The notes beneath the pieces were generated by a model. It searched no databases. It was not told the origin of the DNA and was given only the letters and a program-made list of their open reading frames with translations. From Heterobilharzia americana (lineage: Eukaryota; Platyhelminthes; Trematoda; Strigeidida; Schistosomatidae), in assembly GCA_944470555.2 (NCBI GenBank), contig OX104129.1, positions 47,463,998-47,527,997 of the forward strand: a stretch of 64,000 bases of DNA. Reading direction: 5' to 3'. A program made the translations under genes and the position numbers. Shown here piece after piece: positions 22,001-37,400 of the stretch; positions within the stretch are counted from its first letter, which is position 1, and each line of letters starts with the position of its first letter.

Positions 22001-25000
22001 TTCAAGTGTTTGACCACCGTTGCCTTCATAGGTATAGGCCGTATCCCGTGGTGTCACCACGTGAGTAACGCAGACGTCAGGTAGAGAGTTTTAGGAAGTA
22101 CAGGCAAATCAGTTGACGAGGTTACGAACCTTCATCGATTGAGATGGTTGGGACACGTACTACGTATGCCTAGTCACCGATTGCCTCGTCACACAATGTT
22201 GGCCGAAGTAGGTCCAGGCTGGAAAAAGGCCCGAGTGGCCAGACTAAAACATGAAATCTCTGACTGTTGGTTTGAGCCATGTGGGGCGATGCACACTAGG
22301 TGGTTGGGGTCCGCGGGACAAGAGGAATCAATGGTTGGAGACTCTAGGTGATGGCATGGGCTGAGAACCGATGTCAGTGGCGCTAGCTATACCGAATCTC
22401 AGCATCTTGTCACTCTTCCTTTCTCTCTGTTAGTACTTTATATTTCCTTTGACTGAATTTCCTTTTCTTCATTTTCAACTTCACTGCCTTTTTCCTTGAT
22501 GTACTGTACTGAGCTGTGGCAACTCGGACCGTTACGCAGTAATGCCTGGTCCTATGTTGATATTGATGGTGATGATGATTGATAAAAGCTTTCACTCACA
22601 AGACAGGTATACTAAGATGTTGATATTTAGCGCATACTATTGAGAAACGCAGTAAAATGATGAAAAGATTGGTACCGATTCAAAATACAAGGCACTTTTC
22701 AAGTTAATCGAAATATTCATTACCATCAAACAGAAAATTATTTTGAAACCTGTGATATCACAACATAAATGCCTAAACAATGTTTAACGTAAAGAGGAAA
22801 CGAAACTTACGTTAAACAATCACCGTACTGATTTAGACAGTTTGTTAAAGCCCAGCAAAATGTTGCATAAACACGCCAAGGAAGACTGGGATCAGATGCA
22901 AAACGATAATATGAAATTTTACATTGAGTATCGGAATGAAATCCACTTCCAGAATATTGTTTCGAGTTTCTAAGCGGAGTTTGAAGGTATCCAGTTGATA
23001 ATGTGCTAAAATTGAGGTTGTCAGTAACTGAACAGTTCATAATCTGTTTGTGTTGGTTAGTGAGTAAACCAACCAATCGTAAATGTTTTTCAACAGCCTT
23101 GAGAATTCAAATTAAAATATCACTATTTAGAGGAATTTAAAGTGTATCAATAAACATGCTATATTAAATAAAGTATTTAATTAAAGGACTACTGGACCCG
23201 TAAACAAAACTAGATTATCAAACGACTGCCCTTTTTTCCTGAAAATTGTTTTCGAAATGAAAAAGTGTCCAAAATTTGAGCGCCAACGACTTTGAGCAAT
23301 TGGTCAGTAAGAACCACGTGTGCATTTCTTAAAGGTGAACTGAAGATGTCTTTGTTGCTTTGAAAAGTGCTGCACTTAAATCATGAGCATCTTGGACTAC
23401 TTTGAGTTAGCTCAAAATTGCTCATTTGTTGCAGTCTCCCATTGTCCAGAAGCAAACCGAATGAACCATCAGTTTAAAAATAACAAGTTACTCGATTTAG
23501 CACGATGATTAATTTATAGATACTGGTACAATGAAACCATTATTAACAAGGAATAAAGTGAAGGAAATATACCTCTAATCCATCTGCAAAAAGCAGCAAT
23601 ATTTGTCCGAGAGACTGTTGAACTGAACCAAATGGATCTTCATTGTATGAGGCCAGTGTTAGGCAAGCCAGAATCTCTATTGCCCAGATAATAACTTGAC
23701 CACTTGCTTGTACCATTGGCTTACAAGGATTTGGACTGTTTACAAAATCAATATCATTGGCAGCAGCAAAAAGATGTGCTGTTGGAGCATAGGCAATTTC
23801 TGAAGACAGTACACTAACAACTTGCGTTTGAGATATCCGTGTAAATAACTGGTAATGTGAAAAAAGACAATTTATTGTATCAATAAATGATAAACACAGC
23901 GAAGTGGGGGACAATTATAAGTAAAGCACTAATAATGATGTCAGATAAGTTTAAGATTTCGCTAAAAAGGGCTTTATTTACTGCTTAGATGGCGTAAATT
24001 AGTATGAGTAAAGAAGGTAAACATGTGATATCTCATTTTTACACTAAACAGTTAACAATAAACGTCTAAGCCAACTGTTAATCGCAGATTCTGAAGCTTT
24101 TAGTTCTTGACATAGTTCTGTACAACATTAGTTGGAAGTGTTATGCCTTACGGTTGTCATATGAAAAATAAAGTGTTGGATGGGACAAATGGTTGTCGAA
24201 GTAACTGTGACTACACGAATAAGATTAATTTAACGCATATAGACTATCTGAAAACAAGCATCACTGTAAAAGAAACAGTTGTTAAAGAGTTAGCAGGTTA
24301 CGTAATTAGATGGAAAAAACCCCTGGAAAATCGTTAGGTGATTAACAGTCAGTAAGTACTTAATGAAGAGATGATGCAATCAAAAAGGAAGCCTATGTAC
24401 AGACATATACGAAAGAGTATCTACAGTTACCAGGGTAAAGAAAGGTTAATTACATTCTCTTTCTGAGTACATAGGTCAGGTTGAAAATGTTTGATGGTGA
24501 GAGCTTCCGCAAACCGTAATGAACATAGCATTCTTTGTTTGCTGATTATCCCGAAGGATTGAGAAACATCTATTTGATGTTATGTAGAAACAAGCGCCTG
24601 ACGATTGCACTGGTAACTACTCTGCTACCTTTGACTACTATTATCTTTTAAATGATGAAGAAACATCGGGTAATAACAAACATTTATTCAGTACTTAAGA
24701 AAATTAGAATGGGCCTATCAGACTGTGATTTGCTAGCCTTTCTCTGGTAATTTCCGAGTTCTGTACTGAGCAGTTACCTAATTTGTGGCAAGGTGAGTTT
24801 ATTATTGACAATATAGCTCTCAGAGGACCATTAGATTGGTGAACTTTTGACAAATCCTACATGAAAGTGAGGTATGGACTTTTTGACTTGGAATTGTTAT
24901 ACGTTGCGTCATGGATCAAATTCTTATTGAGAATTTGCTTAAGGTGCCTCCTAATTCTGCTTTCGACTGATTGAGTTGCATTTTTCTGAGGTTTGTCGAC

Positions 25001-25380
25001 TTTTAATCTCGAAGAATCACTCAATACAATAGAAATTTTGTGCATATAGTCCTTGTTCGTTATCACTTAACTATATCCCTCACCTACCCAAAGTGTAACA
25101 AATTCGTTCTTATTGTGTAGGCTTTTCAATGCTGATTTGTGTTTCTTGGTGAAGATATTCGACTGTCAAGATGCAGATATGTAAAACTGATCGGCAATGT
25201 CTATCGGCTTAGATTTGCAACAATTGGTTCTGATCTCATTAACAGATAGCAAAAACAGACAGCTGGTAGCCTGAGCCCTAAATTTATGTTAGTTAATCGC
25301 CTCGTTTACGGAGTTTATTTGGAAAGTGAAACCTAGATCCAAGATAGAGCTTCAGTTTCGACTATGCTGTGTGCGATACT

Positions 25381-25421
<41 letters not shown>

Positions 25422-28400
25422 ATATCCGGAGCTTATGGAAATTCGCCTTGAAATTTCTCGATTGAGTCTAGAAAGACATAAAAAGTTGACATTTCGCCAC
25501 AGCTATTATGTGAGGGACTATGGTACTACCTGTCTTTCCAGGTTTCGGTAGACTGAGAGAAGTTCCACACCATAACCTACTAGGTGGAATTTGAGTGGCT
25601 AAACCAGTAAGCTGCAGCGTTCTATGTGTAACACTCCTGTTCTATGTTACAGATGAGATGAATATTCCAAATAAACTTCATCACTCCAAGAGATTCCACT
25701 AAATAAGTCCCTCCTTTTAAAGTAACTAACTACTCATGTTTCTATAGTAACCAATAAATGTAATGTCCTTTATCCGGTAGAATTAAGGAAGAGGACAGGA
25801 GAATTTTATTCGAAGTATGAAAGCAATTGTCTTCTTTGTCTTGAAAAGTATGAATCAATAGAAGCACATTAAGCAGAGGAAATAAGTCAAGTTAACAGAT
25901 AGTTGTTCCTTGGGGATCTGTTTTTGATGGATTATCATTGACTCAACAAGTTCTTCAGATGACAACTTCATCTGTTGAAAAAAAATAAGATCAGCATAAC
26001 CTATAGTTGACGATAGCTGAGATTTTAGCCATAAATAATCGAAAAAGGAGAAATAGGAACTTCAGACAAGTAATATCAGCTGTTCTACTTTATTTATTTT
26101 AAAAGATTAAGATTTCCTTGATGGTATAACTGAATGATTCAGTGTGAGGGCTTCTTATTGATTCTTGCTTCAGTTTCGAACAACTTATGGTCTCGGGCCA
26201 ACTGGATACTAAGTAAAATCAACTACTGTTTAATTCTACTTTCTGTTTACTAAATGAATTATTCCATTTTTGTGAATTATAGTGCGTTGTGACTACGTAA
26301 CGTCTATGTATCTGTACACGACTTAGATTGTATCAATACAAGGATAATGAGACATAAGTATGCACACATACAAAAATCGACGTAAAATCTCATGCACATA
26401 ATCACCGGCTCAAATTCCCAAATGTTAAAATAGCATGCAGATAAAAAGACTAATATCAAAGCAGACAAAGGTTTATAGGAGGAGAAGGAATTTAAAACCG
26501 AAGGTTGGTCAAAACATTCAAGCTTAGAAGACGTCAAAGAGTGGACATATCTGCACCACTGTGACCAATTTTCAGCCATGTTATCAAGAGTCCACAACCT
26601 CCAAAGGGAAAAAGGAAAGATTTGCGCGACTGTAGAGTCCATGGGGAATCTGCTTGAGGTTGGTCACACAGTATTTTTATGATTGTTGGAATTTAATCTG
26701 AATGTTCTAACGCCAGATAGAAAAACCAATACCGCTGGCACTGGAAGGTCACAAGGCGTGTGCTAATTTTTGCTATCCACCCTTTCTAACCCCACTTTCC
26801 TATCCAGAACGCAGCACCAGAATGGTACTGCTGGTCATACGCGGAAAACAACTTACTGTTTCCACTGTACGACTTCGCCCCTAGGACCTCCCATCATAGA
26901 GTAGCAACGTAAACTACAACGGTAACCGCTTTTCATCTTAATACTATACATGGCATGATGGGACCTTGAGGGAACAAGCGTCACAGCCAGTATAGCTCAT
27001 TGGATCATTATGTTATAGAACCCAAACTACCAGGTCAAGGGTAGCAGCTATTGATCAGGTTTTATATCCTATTGTAGAGTGGAAGGGGAAGAAAGAATAC
27101 TAATCTATTGGTTGCAAGAGCCTAGCCTTTTTTCAGTTGTTGGTTACTCACAGGCGTGAGTAAAGCGTAGCAAATGAAGCGATATCCATATAGAACGGCG
27201 AGTCGAAAGTCATGGCCAAGTAGCAGGTTCAGAGTAATACATATTTCGCAGTTATCAGTCTAACCACGTGAAACTAAGCCATACTAGTGTTTATCAACGT
27301 ATCGATTCCCTAAGCAGTTAAGGCTACCTAAATTTGAATTGACATTAAATTGACAATGACCCCTAACAGAAACCAACAACCACAAACAGTTCAATAAGTA
27401 AAATACGTCGAATCTTAGTAAAATGATAAAGACATTTCTTCGTAACCATATCACTACTGATTTTCACGATTACATAATTATTCCACTTCAACAAATTATA
27501 TCCTATATTCTGACCATGGACCAAGGTAAGTCACAATCTATAGACAATGTGCACTATTTTAACAGCTGTGTATAAGAGACTATGCAAGTAACTATCTAGT
27601 AGATTCCAAGTTGATGACATGTACATTTTCAAACAAATCAACGTTTTGTTTCCTTTTTATGAAGTATGATAAACCCTATGAGATGTCCCAAATAAAAGAA
27701 GCATTTTTGGTGGATATCCAAAACTATTATAGAAATTGTCAAAGAACATACTTTCGAAAACAGTTGCCGACCAGCATTCATGAGGTTTTGGGCAATAATA
27801 GACCCAGTTGGTTGCATATCAGGTGTCATTTTATCACCAACGGACAATGGCTTCATCGTGGCTTTGCTGCGCTGGCGTACATTTGTTTCAGATGGAGACA
27901 GTAGATGGCGTTCGAACTTAAAATCAACAGCTGTAGGCCAAAGCGCTGAAAGTAGGTAAATAAGACGACAAAATCAGTAAGAATTCTCTAAGAATACACA
28001 TTTACCTCTACTTTAGAAAGTGCACATCATTAAAGTAAGCTGATACCGGTCATATGAAAAAATGTATACAGTAGTGAAACAAGTTACACATAGAGTAGAT
28101 AAAGAATAGCATTATCATCTGAGGAACGATGTTCGCGAAGTGAAAAAAAGTAAATTACGTTACTAACCTAGCCTTAACCTCGCCTAGGTAACTAGTTCAC
28201 TAGTTACTAGCCTTTCTTGAGCCCGGATAAAGAGGGAGGGTTGGGAATAGGGCTAGCAACCCTACCCGTAAAACCAATCCAATCGCTCAACAAAAAACTT
28301 CAAAGCACAAAAAACCTACTCCTTGCTGAAATCGGGGGGACGGAATGACGCCGGTTGGTGAAAGCCTTCAGGAAGCCAATTGGCCGATCTGCCTTCTCTC

Positions 28401-31400
28401 TCTCTCTCTCGATGAAAGAGAAAGTAAGAATGGGGATATGGAATGTCCGAACAATGTTTGAACCTAGCAAGAGATGAGGAGGTACAGCATTTCAGTGCAT
28501 GGAATCTACGAAGGCAGATGGAATGGAAGTGGACTTTCTAAACTGTCAATAATCTACTCCAATACTGTCACGTAGACGAACACGGCGAGCACATTGAGTT
28601 TTGGAGTGGCTATCATAATATCCTCAACAGGATCGAAGGTTCTCCTCTGATGCAGTGGGAACCAATCTCCTCCAGGATCATGACAGCAAGACTCAACTCA
28701 TACAATGCTACACGCCTACAAATAATGCGGATCAAGAGAAGAAGAGGGAATTTTACAGACAACTGGAATCAGTACTAGACAAGACTCCAGTTGGCGACGT
28801 CAAAATTCTAATGGGCGACATGAAAGCTAAACTGGGAGCGGACAACACAGCAAGAGAACCACTCATGGGTTGAGAGGCACTCGATGAAATGATGAATGAG
28901 AATGGAGAATTGTTTGCAGACTCCTGAGCATTGGAAGCAGTGCGTACGAACACAAGGATATTTACCAAGTGAAGTGGATTTGATTTCACCAGATAGACAC
29001 ACCAAAAATCAGACCGACTTCACCTCAACCTGAAGATAGCGGAAACAGCCTACTGGACACAAGATCAAGAAGTCGAGATGTAGGTTCCGACCACTCACTG
29101 TCTAGTGCAGGGAACCTTCCAAATCAAGTTGAGGGCCTTCACAAAAGTTAGTGATAGACCATAGTTCAAGTCCAACACCAAGAATAGAAAATGAAGGATG
29201 GAACTACAAAGGACATCACATCAGCTATCAGGAAAAAATGAGAGGCAACAAGCAACATCCCCGAGGAGACCTGCATAACCGTGTTAAGGATGAAGAAGAA
29301 ACAGAACAAGGGATGGATCTCGACGGACACATGGAGGCTGATATAGCAGTGAGAAGATGGTGAAGCAAAAGATGAACCGGTGTGGTACAGGGATAAACGA
29401 CGAAAAGAGGAACTGAACACAACCTACAAAACACTACACTGGACAAAGAAGTGAAGAGTGTGCGCAAAGACAAAGGACACTTCTATGACACACTGGCAAG
29501 TGAAGCAGAACAGGCTGCAGGTAGGAGAGACCTGACAACACTACGTCAAATAACCAGGTTACTATCTGGCAAGAGATCAACGCAGATGAAACCAATGAGG
29601 CAGCGAAAACAAGACTTCAAGTGAACGTAGGGAAGACGGAGGTGATGAAGATGCTCAACCAACAACATCAACAACAAGCACCAATCATCATCAATGGGAG
29701 AAATCCAAAGGAAGTTGTCTCGTTCACCTATCTGCCTAAGCAGCATCGTTTCAACTACAGGCGGCACAGGCGAAGATGTGAAAACCAGGATCGGGTAGAC
29801 AGCAAGACAGGCATTCATTTACCTGGAATCAGTTTGGAGATCTACTGCAATGCACTCAGCATACAGCGTGAACAAGATCCGGATTTTCAACAGTAATTCA
29901 GTCAAGTCAGTGCTTCTGTGTGATGGTTGACAGACTTGGCGGCGCGTTATGAAAAGCATTCCCAACAAACTATAGACATTCATCAACAGCTGCCCACGCT
30001 CACTCAGTACTGAAGATCAGATGTCCAGAAACAATAAGCAACAAGGAACTCACTCTGGCTGGCAACGAACCAACCAACAACCCATTGCCCAACAAATATG
30101 CAGAAAGTGGAGATGGATTGGATTCGACACACACTGAGAAGACCATTCAGAGGCCACGCGCCAGGCCAGGCCGTTAAGTGTAATCCGAAGGGGGAAACGA
30201 CTAGTTGAACGTCTGAGGGTGACATGAAGATCATATGAGGAAGAAATGAAAACTTGTGGGCAGTCGTGGAGACAGGTTCAAAAGACTGCAGAGAACAGAG
30301 TGCGATGGAGATGTTCTACTGAAGCCCTTGTTTCACTAGGAACCCAAGGGACAAATAATAAACAACCTAGTCTTGTGCAGTATGTCAAAGAAGTATAATC
30401 GAGTAAAAGCATGTAATGACTTTAGGTTAGTAAATATGGCGTCGATAGACTGTAAGTATACCTATTGAAGGGTGATAATCTGATTGATTCACCGTCATCC
30501 GCTTTTGAAACCTGTCTAATTTGCTCGAGTTTGTTATCCTTGAGCTTCGCTTAGGCATTGGATAACTATGGACTTTAGAATCTCGGACGCCATATTGGTT
30601 AAACTGAAATCCCTGTGGACGCTCCACGAAAAATTCTTTTCTCCCCCAAACTGAAATGATCAACTATCTAGACCAGTCCAAAGGGACTTATTTTGTTTCC
30701 CATACACTACCTAGCACAGCAATTGATCTGACCATCAATTTTCTACCTCCTTGCTTAACAAATGGGATAATAAAACATCAAGTTGTACTGCTGTGCGTCG
30801 CTTTCTGAGTTCCGATGAGTTGAGGGACTAGAGTCAATCTCTCATTTATGTTCATACTGGATGCTGGGCAAATGAAGCGCTGTTGTGGGCAAATTGAACT
30901 ATGCTTGACAGCGTCCTGCAAAAAAACTTCCTAGACACCTCTACTGAGGGTATCAGGATGATACAGTACTTTTCGGTGATAGTTTCACTAACCGTCCACT
31001 TTTTCTAGCCAGTTTTCCTAATAACAGGCCTGGATGATTACCTGTTGCTGATGTATTCTCCATCTTTCTCGCTTTCACCACCCTTCGTTGCATCGTGAAG
31101 ACTCCTGAACAGTTTAAGAGTAAGCTTCTTTCGCCTCTTATTGTGATCAGAGCCAGCTGGAATCAGTCTTATCGCATCAATCAGCTCAGATGAGGTTGTG
31201 GAAACCCATTGACGTTTGCTAACCTTTGGATGTAGGTTACTGTCTTTACTGCTATTTCTAAAGCAACTGAATACAACTCCAGATTCACTCGAGTTGACCA
31301 TTGCTGTCAAGTTCGGATAAATCCTTAGCTATCCTTTCCCTGAATGCACACTTGATTTCATCTACAAGTTAAACATATAAGGTGCATTTTTACTTGTGTA

Positions 31401-34400
31401 GTCCCGGAGTAGCATATTAGAACAGAGAACAAAATAAACATATAAGCTCTGTTGCTACCTGTTTTCTGAGCTCAGCAAGGTGTGGACATGCAGGTACATG
31501 TACTAACATATGATTGAAGTCCAAATGGGTACTACAGAAGGAGCAGCAATCCTCCATCGATGACTTATAGAATTATAATCTATCGGTATCCATCGTTGGT
31601 TTAATGTCAGCGGATGCCATGGTAGATAGTGTCCGTCCATATGCTTGAAGTTAGTGCCGGTTAGTAACAAGTGACTATCAGAACAAAATTGTAACAGACG
31701 ATGACCATTGTCGGTTCGTTAGTATGGGATTCCGTAGATACCTAGAAGATGACTTTTCGATTAGTTTAGCTTTCCTAACAGCGTTGTAGTTACCTACTGC
31801 TATGAGTATCTGAACGTTTTGCTTTCTGGAGCAAAATTCACAGCTGCTGATAGAATTCATCCTTTGAATCATCCGAACTACACTAGGTGGGTGCATAGGT
31901 GGAGGTTACCAATAGGCATCGCCGTCTCACGATCCTTTCTAGTTTTGATAGATCCATTCAGTCGAACAGTATACAGATGGCTGTTGGCTGGGGTCCAGTT
32001 GAGGAGTGCACTTCCAACCCTACAACTTAATGTTATGACTACACCAGCGAATTCATGAGAGCCAGTCACTCGGTTTCTGGAAACTAGTGAAGTGAATTTT
32101 CCAAATTAACCACATTGATCAGATGAGGTCAAGTGAACAAATTTATCCAGGTTCTGTATGCGTGTTTCAGGAGCAGATTGTCGTTTGAGATTTTGACAAG
32201 AGATGCCTGTTGTTCAATTTGGCATAGGATTTGAACGTCGGAAGTCTTAATGTGAAATTGAAAAAGTGGTTTTAGGAAACTGAGTGGTATTTCATGGGCT
32301 TGGGTTGTTGACAATGGTCGCAGGGTGAGAAGTAGAGGAAGTCGCAAGAGTTAGTATTGATATTTAAGAATGAAGCCAAAGGAGACTACAAAAGTAAAGG
32401 TAGGTGGTAAACTGACTTTTGATGGTGCTGGAAGAGTACAAGCAGTTGATACTTGTCGGCTTTCAAAATCGTAGAATTGGTTACTGCGAGGTAACTAAAA
32501 GAGGAAATGGATTAGTTTTGTGTGACCTTACAGCTCGCAAGAAATCTGTTTAAGACCGGTTACACCGATTTTGCACGATTGCTGGATTAATATTTTATTG
32601 TGCTAACACCAGATAAGAAAGTTCCATACTACCCGCACCGGAATACTGTAGGGTAGAGAGTGTAACACTTTTGGGCCCGATCTGTTCTCAGTAGCTCAGT
32701 CTTCTTATTGAGTACTATATGACTTGGTATGTTTCTTAGTTTGAGCGGGATTAAACTACGTTGAATAAGAAGTGTTATGAAGGAAGTGCAAAACAAATGC
32801 ATTATTTTTAACGAGACTTTTACTCAAACTCACAACCGAAAAAGATGCGATGGATCTATCTCGTACAACACAATGAAAACCAAATGTTCGCCGGGTAATC
32901 CTACTGATGATGGATAAGACTTTCTTTATCCCCGAATTTAAGGAGATTGACTTGAGTGGGAAGATGTCTGACTGACTTAAACCTTGTAGATAAACGTGTC
33001 GTTTAGGTAAAAGTGTTGGCAAAACATACAATCTTTTGAATTTCCTAAGCAAAAATCTGAGTACATTTTGTATGTAATTCGAACCTGTCAAGAGTAAGCT
33101 GATGATCTAGGACTAATCGACACCAGCTTCTAGGATAGGAAGTCAAATTCACTGGTTTATGAAACTGTATCAGGCATAGTGGGATAGTTAATAACAAAAT
33201 TTCAGCACTGATACAGAAGCTACTTCCCAAGTTGAGTGGGGTTTGGATCAAGGACCCACTACGTAGAAGTCTTCAATTCAGTGAACCATATCTTTATGGA
33301 CACATATCAAAAGACAATTGTACCGACGTTATACTCTGATCAACTGTATGGATGTGACTCATTGGCTAAAAAGTCAACTCTTGGACATTAATTGACTAGT
33401 TTGAAAACTATTCTTTCCTGGTAATGGTAATACCACCATCCCTCACACTGACTTTATGCCGAGCGCACAACACTACGTGTGATTCAGTTATAACCGACTT
33501 CAATCAAACTGACTATAAAGCTATGAGAAATTATCATTGAAAGTAGAAGAAGTCAAAGGTTACACATTTATGACTATCGGTACATTCGTAGTATTGCATA
33601 TACGTGGTGCAACCACCATACGTGTAATATTACAGATAGAGAAACAAGAGGCACTTCAGTCGACAAAACTGCTAACCCCCACCGACTGAGGTGGCTGTGA
33701 CAAGCGTTGCACGTGTACAGCCACCATTTCCCACATGAGCAATGTTAGCGAAGTAGGACTAGATCATAAAAAGCCAAGGGAATTCACATCAAGACATGAT
33801 ATTCAGTGTCTAACTTTTCATATGATCGTATAGGTAGCCCACAATGTATAGCCAGGGTCCTCGAGATGATACGATCCAGTGGTTCGAAAATCGCGATAAC
33901 AAGACATAAAATCGATCAAAATGATGTAGGTGTATTTCCTTTTTAGTGACTTCGGAAAAATGGACATTTGCCTACCTCGACTTCTTGACTCTTTGCCTCT
34001 TTATATCCTTTATTGAAATATCAACCAATTTCTGTTCGATTACCCTGCTGGTGTTGTTAAGAAGTAGAGTAATCATGCAAGGTTTTATAAGCATGTCTCC
34101 CTAGCGGTTTCCATTTTTATTCGCACAAGCTGTATTGAGGGTTTTAGCGATTGGTGGACTTACCGTGCAACAGACAAGTATGATGAACAGGTTTCTCTGT
34201 CTACAGAAATCTTAGTAAATTAGTGTTAATGTTTATGTTAATATCTTTATTTTGCAGACATCACGGAAATTTAATGGTCAGCCGCTGGCATTGTATTCTA
34301 TGTTATTTGTTACTATCATATAAAGTGTAGACTCACACAAGAAACATTTACATGTCACTAATAACAAATATTAACCAAAGTACTTATTGAACCAACCAGT

Positions 34401-37400
34401 AGTATCATAAGCCCTTACATAGTAGATGTGACTCGTAGCCTAGTAAATAAACATGTGATGGGTCGTCGCTGTACTCTGTGGTACATTTCTTTGTTCTTAT
34501 TCTGCAATAGGTTCGCACTTAAATGTTAAAAAGCATCGCTAAACCTGCTGAAACAATAATGTCATTGCGTCCCAAAGTTATGAAATGTCTATAAACAGTT
34601 GTGTATAGCTCCATGGAACACTTATATTGGGACGAAATAAGATAACTTTGTCATTCTTTCCCTTCTGGAAGTCGCTTTTAAAGCTGGCAACTTAATGAAC
34701 TACAAGTTACCATTAAATTGGTGTATCTATTTATTTCTTTTTGTACCAAAAAAAACTAAGGTTACTAAGTAATACAATTTTTCATCTGACATGCATAGAA
34801 ACGTAATCCATAAATCTGTACATCTGAGTTCGTAAAAATTAGAAGATAGCGATATTCTGGAACAAACAAAAGATAAAAATCTATCGGCTGATTACTAATG
34901 AAGGTAGATATTAGAAGTTTTGAATACATGCATACGATCAAGACTAAAAGTTTAAGTTTTGGCGTTTTACTGTGTACGAAAGATTATTCCATGCACCGTT
35001 TATGAGTTTCCAAGTCGATGATTAACCGTTCCAAACAGCTAATGCAAAATACTAAGACCAAGTACTTAGGTACCCTCGCCTGGTTAACTAGTTCACTAGT
35101 TACTAGCCGGTCCTAAGCCCGGGTAAACAGGGAAGGTTTGGTATAGGGCTAGCAACCCTACCCCGTAAAACAAATCTAACCGCTGAAGAAACTTCAAATT
35201 GCAAACAGAATATAAAAAATAAAAACAAAATTATTCTTCGCTGGAATCGGAGAGGCGAAACGACACCAGTTGGTGAAAGACTTCGGGAAGCCAATTGGCC
35301 GATGTGTCTTCTCTCCCTCGATGAAAGCGAAAGTAAACGTGGGGACATGGAATGTCCGCACAATGTTTGAACCCAGCAAGGCAGCCCAGATTGCAAACGA
35401 GATAAGAAGGTATCACATTGAAGTGCTTGGAATTTGCGAAAGCGGATGGAATGGGATTGGTGGACTCTCCAAACTGTCAACTGGAGAATCAATAATCTAC
35501 TCCGGTCACCCAGACGACAAACACAAACACACTGAAGGAGTGACTATCATAATGTCCCCAACAGCATCGAAGGCCCTCATGCAGTGGGAACCAATCTCCT
35601 CCAGGATCATGACAGCAAGATTCAACTCAAAAGGAAGGAAAGTCACAATCATACAATGCTACGCTGTGCACCTACAAATAATGCAGAGCAAGAGAAGAAG
35701 GAGGAATTCTACAGACAACTTCAATCAACACTGGACAAGACCTCAGTTGGCGATATCAAAATTCTAATGGGCAAAATGAATGCCAAACTCGGAGTGGACA
35801 ACAAAGGAAGAGAATAAATCATGGGGCAAGAAGCACTCGGTGAAGTGACGAATGTGGATGTAGAATTGTTTGCAGACTTCTGCTCATTCAAAGACTTAGT
35901 GATTGGAAGCACTGTGTTCAAGTACAAGGATATCCACAAAGCGATATGGATTTCACCAGATGGACACACTAAAAATCAGACTGACCTTACCTCAATCTCA
36001 AGAAAATGGAGATGCAGTCTACTTGACACAAGGGCAAGAAGAGGAGCAGATGTAGGTTCAGACCACTATCTAGTGCAATGAACCTTCCAAATCAAGTTGA
36101 AAGCCTTCAAGGAAGCTGGTGATAGACCGCAGCTCAATTACAACACTCGGAAACTGAAGGATGAAACTACAAAGGAGATCTTCACGTCAGCCATCAAGAC
36201 AAAATGGGAGATATCGAGCAACATCCCTGAAGAAACCTGTGTGGAAGAACATTGGAAGTCTTTGAAAGAGATGTGGAAAGAAACCTGCACAGCCGTATTA
36301 GGAAGGAAGAAGAAAGAAGATATGGAATGGATCTCAGCGAAAACATCGCAGCTGATAGATGAGGGAGAGGTGGATGGTGAAGCAGAAGATAAACCAGTGC
36401 AAGGATGCTCAACGACAAGAGGAACTGAGCACAATGTATAAAACACTGAACAAAGAAGTAAAGAAGAGTGCACGCAAAGACAAAAGACACTTCTACGAAA
36501 CACTGGCAAGGGAAGCAGAACAGGCTGCAGGTAAGAGAGACCTGACAACATTGTATCAAATAACCAGGTTGCTATCTGGGAAGAGATCAACGCAGATGAA
36601 ATCAATAAAAGATGATGACGGAAATTTAATTACGAAAGAAGAGAAACAAAGGAAACAATGGGCAGACCACTTCAAGAAGCTCTTGAATCGACCACCAACT
36701 GCACTTCGTCCAGAAATACCACCTACAGCCGCTGAGCTGCAAGTGAACATAAATCCTCCAACAAAAGTCGAAGTCCTGAACGCCATAAAGCTACTGAAAT
36801 GTGGGAAAGCAGCAGGACCAGATGGGATCCCGCCAAAAGCACTGAAAACAGACGCAGAGACAACAGCGGACATACTCACACCACTATTGCAGAAGGTGTG
36901 GAAGGAGGAGAAGGTACCTGGCTAGTGATTGGAAGAAGGGTTACCTTGTCAAACTCCCAAAGGGAGACCTCAGTGTTTGCAAGAACTGGCGAGGAATCGT
37001 GCTCCTGTCCACCCAGTGCAAGCAAAATATTAAGCCGCATCATCCTGGAAAGACTAAGGGATGCGCTGGATTCAAAATTACAACCGGAACAGGCTTGCTG
37101 GATTCAGGAAGAACAAATCATATGCGGACCAAATTGCAACGATTCGCATCATCATAGAACAGAGTATAGAATGGCAGTTAACTCTCTGCCTCAACTTTAT
37201 CGACTTTGAGAAGGCCTTTGACAGCGTCAACCGAGAGGTAATTTGGAAACTGCTTCAATACTACGGAGTACCGCAAACCTTTATCAGCCTCATTCAACAA
37301 CTATATGAAGACGCCACATGCCAAGCACTTCACAATGGGAAGCTCAGTGATGCTTTTGAAGTGAAGACAGGAGTGAAACAAGGTTGCCTGCTATCACCCA

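Larger units (their letters stand above)
23849..27751. other. NDC1 intron 9, mostly unrecognised
   Basis: A 3.9-kb AT-rich intron. It contains a TA microsatellite (25383-25418) and a small RTE-like 3' remnant (about 26545-26640). Nothing else is recognised. Confidence 0.5.

Noticed and set aside
35080..35170. HDV-like ribozyme at the 5' end of the RTE elements
   Set aside because: The 5' ends have short inverted motifs, but I could not draw the nested double pseudoknot or place its catalytic C. A covariance-model search would be needed.
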